DNA of 20,880 nucleotides from CAZCRE01 sp964501075 (GTDB lineage Archaea; Thermoproteota; Bathyarchaeia; Bathyarchaeales; Bathycorpusculaceae): NCBI GenBank assembly GCA_964501075.1, contig CAZCRE010000014.1, positions 1 to 20,880 on the forward strand. Direction: 5' to 3'. Position 1 is the first letter of the stretch. Each line of letters begins with the position of its first letter. The position numbers and the translations under genes were made by a program. The notes under the pieces were generated by a model that was given only the letters and a program-made list of their open reading frames with translations, searched no databases and was not told where the DNA came from. Shown here piece by piece: positions 12,108 to 19,871 of the stretch.

Positions 12108-13289
12108 TTAGAAAGCAAGGAAGCTCTCAACCAACAAGCTGGTGAAGTATGCCACTGCACCCACGATGATACTCTTGAGCCAACCTAGCTTTGCTGAAAC
12201 ATGAACCATAACCGACAACAGCGCGATGATCCAAACATAGGCTGCTATCTCAGCAAACCTCAGTACTTGAGAAGCAAGCCACTCGTTTGCGATCACTTGA
12301 TCGGTAATAGCTTGAGTTTCTCCTTGAGCACCCGCGAAGAACTCGAAGGGATAGTTGAGCGTAGGCAACGTGGAGAATGCAGCTGTGTTAATCGCTGCTT
12401 GTACCACCATGGGAATCAGTGCAAATCCAGTCAGAATCAAAGCAAGTTTCCAAATACCATGACTTCCGAACCACCTAGTCAAAAGGTAGATGAAAGTGGC
12501 GACGACAACCCATCTGATTATGAACTGCATCAATCCTCTCATGAAATAGCTGGATATGGTGTTGAAACCATTTCCCAAGGGTGATTCGAAAAGACCTCTA
12601 AAGAGCAACCCATCTACACGAACAGTCAAATTCGCATTTTTGGTCCAATCGAACTCAAGCTTCACGGTGTTGATATTGTCCCATTCCGCGCTTATTCCAT
12701 TACTTGACCATCCATTTTCAGATCCTAATGGAATCGTGAAGTTGAACCATATGCCGTTAGATGAAAGAAGGTGAGACGCAAGATTAAAGTAGAAATAATC
12801 CGTTGAACTGGAATAAAGATAAAGACTTGCGTTGGTAATCTCGTTGTCACTCGGGTATATTGGTTTCACTCTTATGGATACATTCCTGTAACCCTGTGAA
12901 CCTGAGCAGTTAACAGGCCCAATGTTGTCCAATAGCATCCAGATTCGCGTGCTGTTGATTGCTGAGAAGTCTATGCTCTTGTTTCCATAGAAACCCCCGC
13001 TTATGTGGTCATCGCTTTCAGTTATCACGACGTCGGCGTTGGACACCCATAATGTGCTGTTTTCAGTCCATTGATCCCCATTGGCCGTTACAGGCATCGT
13101 TTGCTCAACGTATGCTCTGGACAGATACGTGTAGGCCGCCAGCGAAAACATTGCACCGAAAATTATCATGACGAGAACTGGGCCTAGATATTTCTGTTTC
13201 TCCGATATATCCCTGAAGGCCTTTTGAGGAGCATAGAATACTTCCAGTATTTGGCGTATTAACCCTGATTTCTTTTGTTGTTCCGTCAC
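12108..13289 (-). CDS. Yip1-family membrane protein with inserted external domain
   Basis: 393 residues. The start (IRQILEVFYAPQKAFRDI) and first membrane segment (GPVLVMIIFGAMFSLAAYTY) are typical of Yip1-domain proteins. Four or more segments follow after about residue 250 (WVVVATFIYLL, LALILTGFALIPMVV, AAYVWIIALLSVMVHV, IIVGAVAYFTSLLV). Between them, residues ~65-240 form a hydrophilic, Asn/Ser-rich, beta-like domain that should face outside and carries several N-x-S/T sites. The GTG start at 13287-13289 follows AAGGAG. It is 31 bases after the HMG-CoA synthase-like gene on the same strand. Role unknown; archaeal Yip1-like proteins are poorly characterised. Confidence 0.7.
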   Translation of the reverse strand: MTEQQKKSGLIRQILEVFYAPQKAFRDISEKQKYLGPVLVMIIFGAMFSLAAYTYLSRAYVEQTMPVTANGDQWTENSTLWVSNADVVITESDDHISGGFYGNKSIDFSAINSTRIWMLLDNIGPVNCSGSQGYRNVSIRVKPIYPSDNEITNASLYLYSSSTDYFYFNLASHLLSSNGIWFNFTIPLGSENGWSSNGISAEWDNINTVKLEFDWTKNANLTVRVDGLLFRGLFESPLGNGFNTISSYFMRGLMQFIIRWVVVATFIYLLTRWFGSHGIWKLALILTGFALIPMVVQAAINTAAFSTLPTLNYPFEFFAGAQGETQAITDQVIANEWLASQVLRFAEIAAYVWIIALLSVMVHVSAKLGWLKSIIVGAVAYFTSLLVESFLAF

Positions 13290-13320
13290 AGCTTGATTTC
13301 TCCTTGTTTTCGTGGATTCG

Positions 13321-14832
13321 TTACATTCCTGCTTTCAATCGTCTGTAAGTAGTGTAATCCACGCATTCCAAGAATCGATTTTCAGCTTGGTATTTAACTG
13401 TTAGTCTTTGACGCTGTCTCTTATCAAGTATCTGGTTGGTTGTTACAAATGAATAAGCGTCACTTCCGGCCCCTGAACCATAGCTGACAACTAGAACTCG
13501 TTCATCAGGCTTGGCAATATCCAAAATGGCAGCCAAACCCACGAGTGAAGCTCCTGAATACGTGTTACCGAACTTGACGATCTGAAGCGAGGGGAGATAT
13601 TGTTCCTCTTTGAAACCTAGCTCCTTTGCTATCCTCGCTGGAAATTGAGCATTAGGCTGATGAGCAACGAAATAATCAATGTCTTGAGGCTGTAGTCGAA
13701 GTCGCTCCATAAGTTTCTTCGCGGCTTTTCTAACGTGTTTGAAGTACGCTGGGTCGCCAGTGAACCTCCCCCCATGCATGGGATAAGGCTCGCCATCTCT
13801 ACGCCAAAAATCAGGCGTGTCCGAAGTGCAAGAATACCAACCTTCAATCTCCGCTATTAGATCGTGTCTTCCGAAGATGTAAGCAGCTGCACCGTATCCC
13901 ACGAAAAGATCTAGCTCTCCACCCGGGCTGTCTCTCGGAGCCGCTTGAGAATTGTCTGTTCCGATGACCATAGCATTTCGAATATTCGACTTTGAATAAC
14001 TGACCAAGGAGGCTGCATCTTTGAATACGCTTGTGGCTGCCTTACATGCGAATTCTGTGTCCACGGCATCGACTCCTTGCACGTCATCCTCGTCCTCTTC
14101 GCCAAGTTTCAAGACTTGCGCAACTTTTGACGCTATAGGTTTAACCGCGTATGGATTGGACTCTGAACCCACATAGATTTTGCCAATTAGTGAACTGTCA
14201 ACTCCTGAGTGTATTAAAGCAAGTTTTCCAGCCTCAACCGCGGCCGTCACAGAGTCCTCATCAATGAAAGGAACGGCTCGCACAATGTCCTTCTCTTTTA
14301 TCCTGAATCTTGAAGAATAGAAGCCATAACCCACTATTCCTGGAGCATCATATTCCTTCTCTGGCTTGACTATGCTATATTCTTGATGTGGGTAGAACTC
14401 ATCTGCAAAAGTAAACGTCAAGGAAATCGTGGGTATGATGTCGCTCCTGTCAACTGAGTACCGTCTCCTAAACCTTGGAACAACAGGTCTTCCTTCCAGA
14501 TTCGAAAAATCGATTTCTTCATCGTTCTTAATCATCCGATCCGTCAGTCTTCCAGGAACACGTATTTTGCCATTATGAAATGACACTATACCAAAAATGT
14601 AGCTACCAAGTTTTGTGAACTTGTTTGTCGGCTCATTAACCAATGTGCATACTTCTAAGTCGCCTTTCTCATAGAAGAGATCAGTGTCAACCATTTTTCC
14701 GTAACTCTTGCGACCACAGTTTCCGCAGTAATCCCTTATCTCAAAATATTCTCTTCCGCAGATTTGGCACCGTGTTCCTCTTAATCTATCCCCTAAGTAG
14801 GAAACTCTTCTCTCTATTGGTTCACTGCTCAT
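13321..14832 (-). CDS. DUF35-HMG-CoA synthase fusion
   Basis: 503 residues against about 350 for a stand-alone archaeal HMG-CoA synthase. Residues 1-135 are a DUF35 domain: a zinc ribbon (CQICG and CGNCG, Cys22/25/36/39) and an OB-fold. From about 163 (PGIVGYGFYSSRFRIKEKDI) the synthase follows, with catalytic Glu224 (VGSESNPYAVKP), Cys263 (EFACKAAT) and His391 (VAHQPNAQFP), plus FGNTYSGAS. It should condense acetyl-CoA with acetoacetyl-CoA to HMG-CoA for mevalonate and archaeal lipids. About 20 residues usually found between the EEIA and DED segments appear missing. In most archaea DUF35 is a separate bridge between thiolase and synthase. The ATG has GGAGGAAG upstream and starts 4 bases after the thiolase stop. 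Confidence 0.88.
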   Translation of the reverse strand: MSSEPIERRVSYLGDRLRGTRCQICGREYFEIRDYCGNCGRKSYGKMVDTDLFYEKGDLEVCTLVNEPTNKFTKLGSYIFGIVSFHNGKIRVPGRLTDRMIKNDEEIDFSNLEGRPVVPRFRRRYSVDRSDIIPTISLTFTFADEFYPHQEYSIVKPEKEYDAPGIVGYGFYSSRFRIKEKDIVRAVPFIDEDSVTAAVEAGKLALIHSGVDSSLIGKIYVGSESNPYAVKPIASKVAQVLKLGEEDEDDVQGVDAVDTEFACKAATSVFKDAASLVSYSKSNIRNAMVIGTDNSQAAPRDSPGGELDLFVGYGAAAYIFGRHDLIAEIEGWYSCTSDTPDFWRRDGEPYPMHGGRFTGDPAYFKHVRKAAKKLMERLRLQPQDIDYFVAHQPNAQFPARIAKELGFKEEQYLPSLQIVKFGNTYSGASLVGLAAILDIAKPDERVLVVSYGSGAGSDAYSFVTTNQILDKRQRQRLTVKYQAENRFLECVDYTTYRRLKAGM

Positions 14833-14835
14833 GCT

Positions 14836-16032
14836 CTACTTCCTCCCCAGAACGTGAACATAGCCTTTAGTTCCGAATCCTTCAAGCTCAAGCACGCAAC
14901 CATGCTTCAATTCCTTGTCGCATTTGGCTTGTCTTTCACCGGCTTCTCCTCGCAGTTGCCTGAAAACCTCAAAGACCTGCGCTCCACCAGTGGCACCTAA
15001 TGGGTTTCCATCGGCCTTCAATCCACCGTTCAGATTCACGAAAAGCTGTTTGCCATCTATCTTGTAGTACCCCTTGTAATCTTGACAGCTTTCATAAATG
15101 TCTTCCCAAGCCTTTCCAGAAGCACAGAAACCCAAGTCTTCAAGTGAAACCATCTCCATTACGGTGGATTGGTCATAAAGCTCGACAACCTGCATATCCC
15201 ATAAATCTACTCCAGCCATTTTCAAAGCGTTTGCCACCGCTATTTTGGTGACTATAAAATGAGTCATGTCTTCCCTTGCGGAATATGTCAAGTAATCCGT
15301 CGCTGAATAAGACCCTAAAACATAGACCGGTTTATCAGTTATTTTCTTGGCAACATCGTCACTGGTCAAAATGACTATTGTAGCTCCATCCGAAATCGGT
15401 GCGTAATCATACAGGCCCAAGGGTTTGTGGGCTTCTTTTCTTGCGCTAAGCACGTTCTCAACAGTTATTTTTCTCTGATATTGAGCGCACTCATTCTTTG
15501 TCGCGTGTAAGTGATTTTTGACTGAGACTTGCGCTAAAGCAACGCCCAGTTTTTCCAAGTTCCTGCCCGTTATCCCATATTTTTTGATGTATGCTCGAAG
15601 CATCAGTTCATGATTCGCTTCAGGCGTGCATCCTGCATAGTAGCTCCATGGATCTTCTAATAGCATCAAGTCGTCACGGATCTTGTCCCATCGATCAGTC
15701 ATTTTCTCGATGCCACCGACTAATACTGACTTGTGTTTTCCAGCCTTGATGGCGTTGCATGCGTTCGACAGTGCTGAGCTGAATGATCTCGTTACTTCCA
15801 TTGGAACGTGGAGCTGCGTAAGTTCTGATAGAAAGCCTTCTTCAAGCCCGAGTTTGTTCGTGATTGGGAGAAAATAGTCTGAAAGGTAGCAGGCTTCTAC
15901 GTCTTTTCGTTCCATGCCTGCTTCGATCGTGGCTTTAAGCCAAGCTTCTTCTATAAGCTTCTCCGGCTCTTTTTCGTAATGCTCTCCGAATTTAGTTCTT
16001 CCAGCAGCAACTATGGCTGGACAGATCTGCAA
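14836..16032 (-). CDS. Thiolase-fold protein with altered catalytic residues
   Basis: 398 residues, clearly homologous to archaeal SCP2-type acetyl-CoA C-acetyltransferase (start AIVAAGRTKFGEHYEKE; VLVGGIEKMTD; GGLKADGNPLGATGG). But the nucleophile motif, normally EAACASGG, reads EVTRSFSSAL with Phe84 at the Cys position. The His of the usual E-V-H-D motif is Tyr286 (ELYDQST), and the GHP His is Asn343 (DGNPLG). The final H-N-x-G-G motif reads LELEGFG. It lies directly upstream of the DUF35-HMG-CoA synthase gene, the usual partner, so the complex may persist while the thiolase subunit has a structural, binding or different catalytic role. Start TTG (16030-16032) with GGAAGGTGA about 7 bases upstream. 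Confidence 0.85.
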   Translation of the reverse strand: MQICPAIVAAGRTKFGEHYEKEPEKLIEEAWLKATIEAGMERKDVEACYLSDYFLPITNKLGLEEGFLSELTQLHVPMEVTRSFSSALSNACNAIKAGKHKSVLVGGIEKMTDRWDKIRDDLMLLEDPWSYYAGCTPEANHELMLRAYIKKYGITGRNLEKLGVALAQVSVKNHLHATKNECAQYQRKITVENVLSARKEAHKPLGLYDYAPISDGATIVILTSDDVAKKITDKPVYVLGSYSATDYLTYSAREDMTHFIVTKIAVANALKMAGVDLWDMQVVELYDQSTVMEMVSLEDLGFCASGKAWEDIYESCQDYKGYYKIDGKQLFVNLNGGLKADGNPLGATGGAQVFEVFRQLRGEAGERQAKCDKELKHGCVLELEGFGTKGYVHVLGRK

Positions 16033-16103
16033 TTCCTATTCACCTTCCACGATTAGACAATGATTTGCAATTATCCCTTTCACGATGACTTTTAAGTGTT
16101 TGC

Positions 16104-16110
16104 TATATAA
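16104..16110 (-). promoter_or_regulatory. Promoter of the thiolase-HMGS-Yip1 operon
   Basis: The minus strand reads TTATATA within CTCTTATATAGC, a strong TATA box about 72-80 bases before the TTG start. It predicts a leader of about 45 bases that includes the ribosome-binding site GGAAGGTGA. Confidence 0.5.
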
Positions 16111-16154
16111 GAGAAATTCGTCTGTCAAGACGTAAGATGGGTCCGTTTCTGTGT

Positions 16155-16478
16155 TTAATGTTTGAGTTTTCTACCACAGTTGCTGCAGAAGCTGGCTTCT
16201 CCAACGTTTGTCTGTTTGCAGTATGAGCAAACAATTGATTCATTGGTTGTTGATTGTCGGACGTTCTCTCTCGCATTCTTGAAAGCTTGCTGGATCTCTT
16301 TAGCAGCAGTGGCGAACGCCTTTTCCATTTCTTGACCCATCTTCGAAAATGCGTCTCTCAAATCATCAACTGGAACGTGTACACCTGCTTCCAGACCTTT
16401 TCTAGTTCGAGCACCACATCGTGAACAGAAGTACGTGTCTTCAGAAAGCTTCTCGCCGCATTTAGAGCAGAAGACCAC
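16155..16478 (-). CDS. Double zinc-ribbon protein
   Basis: About 107 residues. Two zinc ribbons bracket a helical middle: FCSKCGEKL with YFCSRCGAR at the N-terminus, and VCSYCKQTN with SFCSNCGRK at the C-terminus. The linker (DDLRDAFSKMGQEMEKAFAT and on) is amphipathic, probably a coiled coil. Such proteins are common in archaea and of unknown function, perhaps scaffolds. I place the start at GTG 16478, because AAGGTGA overlaps the earlier ATG (16484) but stands properly before the GTG. It follows the RDD/zinc-ribbon gene on the same strand by about 120 bases. Confidence 0.7.
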   Translation of the reverse strand: MVFCSKCGEKLSEDTYFCSRCGARTRKGLEAGVHVPVDDLRDAFSKMGQEMEKAFATAAKEIQQAFKNARENVRQSTTNESIVCSYCKQTNVGEASFCSNCGRKLKH

Positions 16479-16597
16479 AACCATCACCTTCCATCAAACT
16501 GACATCAATAGTGATTTAAACGTTACCCATTCTTCTCCTGCAACATGAAACGGATTTCCCTGCCCTCCATCAATTGGATATTTTTCGCGATCTTGCA

Positions 16598-17104
16598 CTA
16601 TGCCTTCGCGACCACGGTCTCCGATACGTAGTTGAATATTCTTTGCCGTCTGGGAGCGTGAAGTATCCATCCCAAGATGCAATCAAGAGGAAGCACGAAT
16701 GCTTTTCCCAAGCTTTCCAAAGCCGCATGGGCAAGGTCCATAGGCTCACCTCTCACCCGGACCACTTTTATTCTCATAACCATCTTTCCGATTGATCTAC
16801 CATACGATCCTTCCATGAGCGTCCAATACAGAAAGTAAACAATGTTGCTGAGTCCAAAGTCAACAAAGGGAATCCAAACAGGAAGAACTGGCGCAAAAGT
16901 GTAGCATGGCCAAGCGACCGATGCGAAAAATCTTAATGGCACCATCATAGCGCCAAGAATTACGATGTCTATCAACCATGCACCAAATCTTTCACCCCAG
17001 TATGCGAGCTTGAGGCCAGCAACTGCTTCTACAGGTCTTCCGCATTTTGGACAGTAAAGCGATTCTGCAGGCACTTCATTTCCACAATTCTTGCAGTGTG
17101 GCAT
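16598..17104 (-). CDS. Zinc-ribbon RDD-family membrane protein
   Basis: 168 residues. An N-terminal zinc ribbon (HCKNCGNEV, YCPKCGRPV) precedes an RDD membrane domain. GERFGAWLIDIVILGAMMVP supplies the Arg and Asp of the family name, a second membrane segment spans FVDFGLSNIVYFLYWTLM, and SYGRSIGKMVMRIKVV is the conserved loop. RDD proteins are linked to transport in some bacteria, but the function here is unknown. The start is the ATG of MPHCKNCG at 17102-17104, with GGAAGGAGG 6 bases upstream. The frame is open to 17176, but the earlier residues lack support. A TATA-like AAATAAATACTT lies about 32-45 bases upstream. Confidence 0.8.
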   Translation of the reverse strand: MPHCKNCGNEVPAESLYCPKCGRPVEAVAGLKLAYWGERFGAWLIDIVILGAMMVPLRFFASVAWPCYTFAPVLPVWIPFVDFGLSNIVYFLYWTLMEGSYGRSIGKMVMRIKVVRVRGEPMDLAHAALESLGKAFVLPLDCILGWILHAPRRQRIFNYVSETVVAKA

Positions 17105-17135
17105 CGCCATCCTCCTTCCGCAGCATTGTTCAATC

Positions 17136-17186
17136 AAGTATTTATTTTTCTCTTCCACCGTGTTTGCAAGTGTCAAAATTTAATTA
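17136..17186. promoter_or_regulatory. Divergent promoter region, RDD gene and purine operon
   Basis: AATTTAATTA (17177-17186) is a plus-strand TATA candidate about 42-51 bases before the purE ATG. On the minus strand AAATAAATACTT (about 17136-17147) suits the RDD gene. No clear operator for purine control is visible. Confidence 0.4.
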
Positions 17187-17227
17187 GTGGTTTGGACCTT
17201 CTAGCACTGTGACGATTGCGTGGGACG

Positions 17228-17707
17228 ATGAAAAGTAAGACTGTATTGTTGATGGGTTCGGAGCATGATCTTGATTTTTGCCGTGAGATCGCTAAGCATT
17301 TGAAGGCTCTGGGCTTGGATTATGAATTTCGTGTAGCTTCTGCTCACAAAAGCCCTGAGAAAGTTCTGGGGATTCTTGGGGAGTACGAGAAAGAAAGAGT
17401 TGTTTATGTCACAGTTGCTGGGAGATCCAATGCGTTAAGCGCCTTTGTAGACGCGAATACAGCCCATCCAGTTATTGCTTGCCCACCATACTCAGAGAAG
17501 TTCAGTGGAGCGGACATCTATTCCACGTTGAGAGTGCCCAGCGGCATCGGCACGGTTATCACTATCGAGCCAGAGGGCGCGGCGATTGCCGCCGCAAAGA
17601 TCTTCGCCGTTGATGATAAGGCTTTGGAGAAGAGGATCAGAGAGTATCAGCAGATGAAAAAAGGGGAAGTTGAAAAAGCTGACGCGTCCATTAAGAGGTT
17701 GAAGTAG
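17228..17707 (+). CDS. purE: 5-aminoimidazole ribonucleotide carboxylase, class II-type PurE
   Basis: 159 residues. The N-terminus VLLMGSEHDLDFCREIAKHL and VASAHKSPEKV match PurE. VAGRSNALSAFVDANTAHPV, ACPPYSEKF and LRVPSGIGTVI resemble the animal-type class II enzyme, which carboxylates AIR directly with CO2; class I PurE instead works on the N5-carboxy product of PurK. No purK is visible here, which is consistent. The ATG at 17228 matches the conserved start; an in-frame TTG at 17216 is less likely. It leads a purine operon with purC 10 bases downstream, the two steps that animals fuse in PAICS. Confidence 0.85.
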   Translation: MKSKTVLLMGSEHDLDFCREIAKHLKALGLDYEFRVASAHKSPEKVLGILGEYEKERVVYVTVAGRSNALSAFVDANTAHPVIACPPYSEKFSGADIYSTLRVPSGIGTVITIEPEGAAIAAAKIFAVDDKALEKRIREYQQMKKGEVEKADASIKRLK

Positions 17708-17717
17708 TGCGTTGATT

Positions 17718-18776
17718 ATGGGCAGCGTGAAAGACCTAGAAGTCGTCAAAGCTCCAACGAAAGATTGTTTGGGGATTGGGCGATTCCATTTTTCAGACCG
17801 TTACTCGGTTTTTGACTGGGGTGAAATGCCGGATCTTATCGAACGAAAAGGTCAAGCCCTCTGCATGATGGGTGCTTATTGCTTCGAAGAACTTGGAAAA
17901 AAAAGCATTAGGACCCATTATCGGGGGCTGATCGACAAAAACGGAAAACCAGTGTTTTTTGAGGACTTAGAACAGCCTTCAAGTGTTATGGAAATCAATT
18001 TCGTGAATGTTTTCCGACCAGATGCACATGTTCAAGATGGGAGATTAGAATACGATTATGGCATGTTTACGCCGAAACTGAAGAACTGCTTGATTCCGCT
18101 CGAAATAATCTACAGGAACGGTTTGCCTGAAGGCTCTTCAGTGTTCAAAAGACTTGAACAGCATCAGATCACGTTCAAGGAATTAGGGCTTGATCATTAT
18201 CCCGAGGCTGGAGAGACGCTTTCGAAACCGATTTTTGACGTGAGCACGAAGCTGGAGGAAAAAGACAAGTACATTACATGGGAGCAAGCGCAGAGTATTA
18301 GCGGTTTAACGAGCGAGGAATTAAATAAGATCAAGGCGTTGCTGTTGAAGGTCGATGATATGATAACCAAGATTGCGTCAGAAGCTGGCCTGATGAATGA
18401 AGATGGGAAGATAGAGCTTGCTTTTGATGATCACAGGAGACTCATGGTAGTTGACGTGGTTGGCACGCTTGATGAGTGCCGCTTCACCTACAACGGCTTG
18501 CATGTGAGCAAAGAGATCGCTAGGCAGTTTTACAGAAGAACCAGATGGTATAGTGATGTAGAAGAAGCAAAGCAAATCGCTGAGGCTAAGGGAATCAAAG
18601 ATTGGAAAAGCCTATGCAAGTCGCAACCTCCAAAACTAAACCCGCAACTCAGAACAATCATCGGGGATATGTACATGGCAACTGCTAACGAGCTGACTGG
18701 CACAAGGATGTTTAAAGTGCCTAAGCTTACAGAGATCATGAAGGAATACCGGGATTTTTCTGAAGAGGAGATGTAG
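17718..18776 (+). CDS. purC: SAICAR synthetase
   Basis: 352 residues, the long archaeal form of phosphoribosylaminoimidazole-succinocarboxamide synthase (bacterial PurC is about 240). MGSVKDLEVVKAPT, GRFHFSDRYSVFDWGEMPD, KGQALCMMGAYCFEELGKK and THYRGLID are the N-terminal signature. LIPLEIIYRNGLPEGSS and ELAFDDHRRLMVVDVVGTLD are the substrate and metal regions. It joins aspartate to CAIR using ATP, the step after PurE. ATG 17718 gives the conserved start; an in-frame TTG at 17712 precedes it. It is tightly packed between purE and purP. Confidence 0.9.
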   Translation: MGSVKDLEVVKAPTKDCLGIGRFHFSDRYSVFDWGEMPDLIERKGQALCMMGAYCFEELGKKSIRTHYRGLIDKNGKPVFFEDLEQPSSVMEINFVNVFRPDAHVQDGRLEYDYGMFTPKLKNCLIPLEIIYRNGLPEGSSVFKRLEQHQITFKELGLDHYPEAGETLSKPIFDVSTKLEEKDKYITWEQAQSISGLTSEELNKIKALLLKVDDMITKIASEAGLMNEDGKIELAFDDHRRLMVVDVVGTLDECRFTYNGLHVSKEIARQFYRRTRWYSDVEEAKQIAEAKGIKDWKSLCKSQPPKLNPQLRTIIGDMYMATANELTGTRMFKVPKLTEIMKEYRDFSEEEM

Positions 18777-18779
18777 CAT

Positions 18780-19871
18780 ATGATGAACGCCAAGAAACTA
18801 ATCTCAGAATACGACACTGGCAATCTCAGAATAGGTGTATTGGCGTCGCACTCGGCTCTCGAAATCGCGCACGGAGCCAAGCAAGAAGGCTTTGAAACGG
18901 TCGCAGTCTGCCAGAAGGGCCGAGACAAAACCTACACGAAACACTACAGGAATCTTTTCGATCACACGATAATCCTTGAAAAGTTTGCGGACATAATAAG
19001 GAAGGAAAACGTGGGAGAACTCAGGGACTTGTCCACGGTTTTTGTTCCAAATCGTTCTTTCTCCGTGTATGTTGGCTATCACGAAATTGAAGAGAAGTTC
19101 GCCGTGCCCATAATGGGAAACAGGTACATGCTCAAAACAGAAGAACGCAACGCTCCTAGAAATCAGTACTATCTTCTGCGCAAGGCAGGAATACCGACAC
19201 CTAAAACGTTCAAGTCGCCTGAAGAAATCGATCGACTTGTAATTGTAAAGGTTCCGGAGAAGGAAAGAAAAATAGAAAGAGCGTTCTTCTACGCTTCGTC
19301 CACTGAGGAGTTCAACAAAGAAGCTGAAGAACGTATCAAAAAAGGAATGATTACCCGAGAGAGCCTAGAAAAAGCTGTGATAGAGGAATATGTTCTGGGC
19401 GCAAAGTTCAACGCAAACCTCTTCTGGTCGCCTCTGACAGACGAAGTCGACCTGCTGGGTTTTGACAGAAGAATACAAACAAACCTGGATGGAGTACTGG
19501 ACCTGCCAGCAAACGAGCAGCTGGAACTGAACATAGCAACTCAAAATGTTGAGATCGGCCACATGGGTGTGACCATGCGCGAAAGCCAAATAGAAAAGAT
19601 ATTCGAGGCAGGAGAACGCTTCATAGAAACCTGCAAGAAAGAGTATCCGCCAGGAATCATAGGACTATTTGGCCTGCAGGGAGCTGTGACGAAGGAGCTT
19701 GAGTTCTACGTTTTTGACGTTAGCCCACGATCACCTGGTTGCCCATGTGTTGAACCGACTTCGCCTTACATGAAATACAAGTATGGAATGGAAGTTGGTC
19801 CTGGAAGAAGAGTGGCCATGGAGATAAAACGAGCTGTTAAGGAAGACAGGCTTGGGGAAATCATGACATGA
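18780..19871 (+). CDS. purP: PurP paralogue with a degenerate nucleotide loop
   Basis: 363 residues, homologous to archaeal PurP, the ATP-grasp enzyme that formylates AICAR with formate. ASHSALEIAHGAKQEGF, MGNRYMLKTEERN, EEYVLGAKFNANLFWSPL and VGPGRRVAMEIKRA keep the family outline. However, the glycine-rich loop (PGARGGRGYF in typical PurP) reads PEKERKIERAFFYA at about residues 159-172, and the usual R-W-E after GNR is replaced by KTE. It may therefore bind a different nucleotide or act as a partner of the next PurP. The start ATG is preceded by GAGGAG about 8 bases away. It overlaps the second purP as ATGA (19868-19871). Confidence 0.85.
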   Translation: MMNAKKLISEYDTGNLRIGVLASHSALEIAHGAKQEGFETVAVCQKGRDKTYTKHYRNLFDHTIILEKFADIIRKENVGELRDLSTVFVPNRSFSVYVGYHEIEEKFAVPIMGNRYMLKTEERNAPRNQYYLLRKAGIPTPKTFKSPEEIDRLVIVKVPEKERKIERAFFYASSTEEFNKEAEERIKKGMITRESLEKAVIEEYVLGAKFNANLFWSPLTDEVDLLGFDRRIQTNLDGVLDLPANEQLELNIATQNVEIGHMGVTMRESQIEKIFEAGERFIETCKKEYPPGIIGLFGLQGAVTKELEFYVFDVSPRSPGCPCVEPTSPYMKYKYGMEVGPGRRVAMEIKRAVKEDRLGEIMT

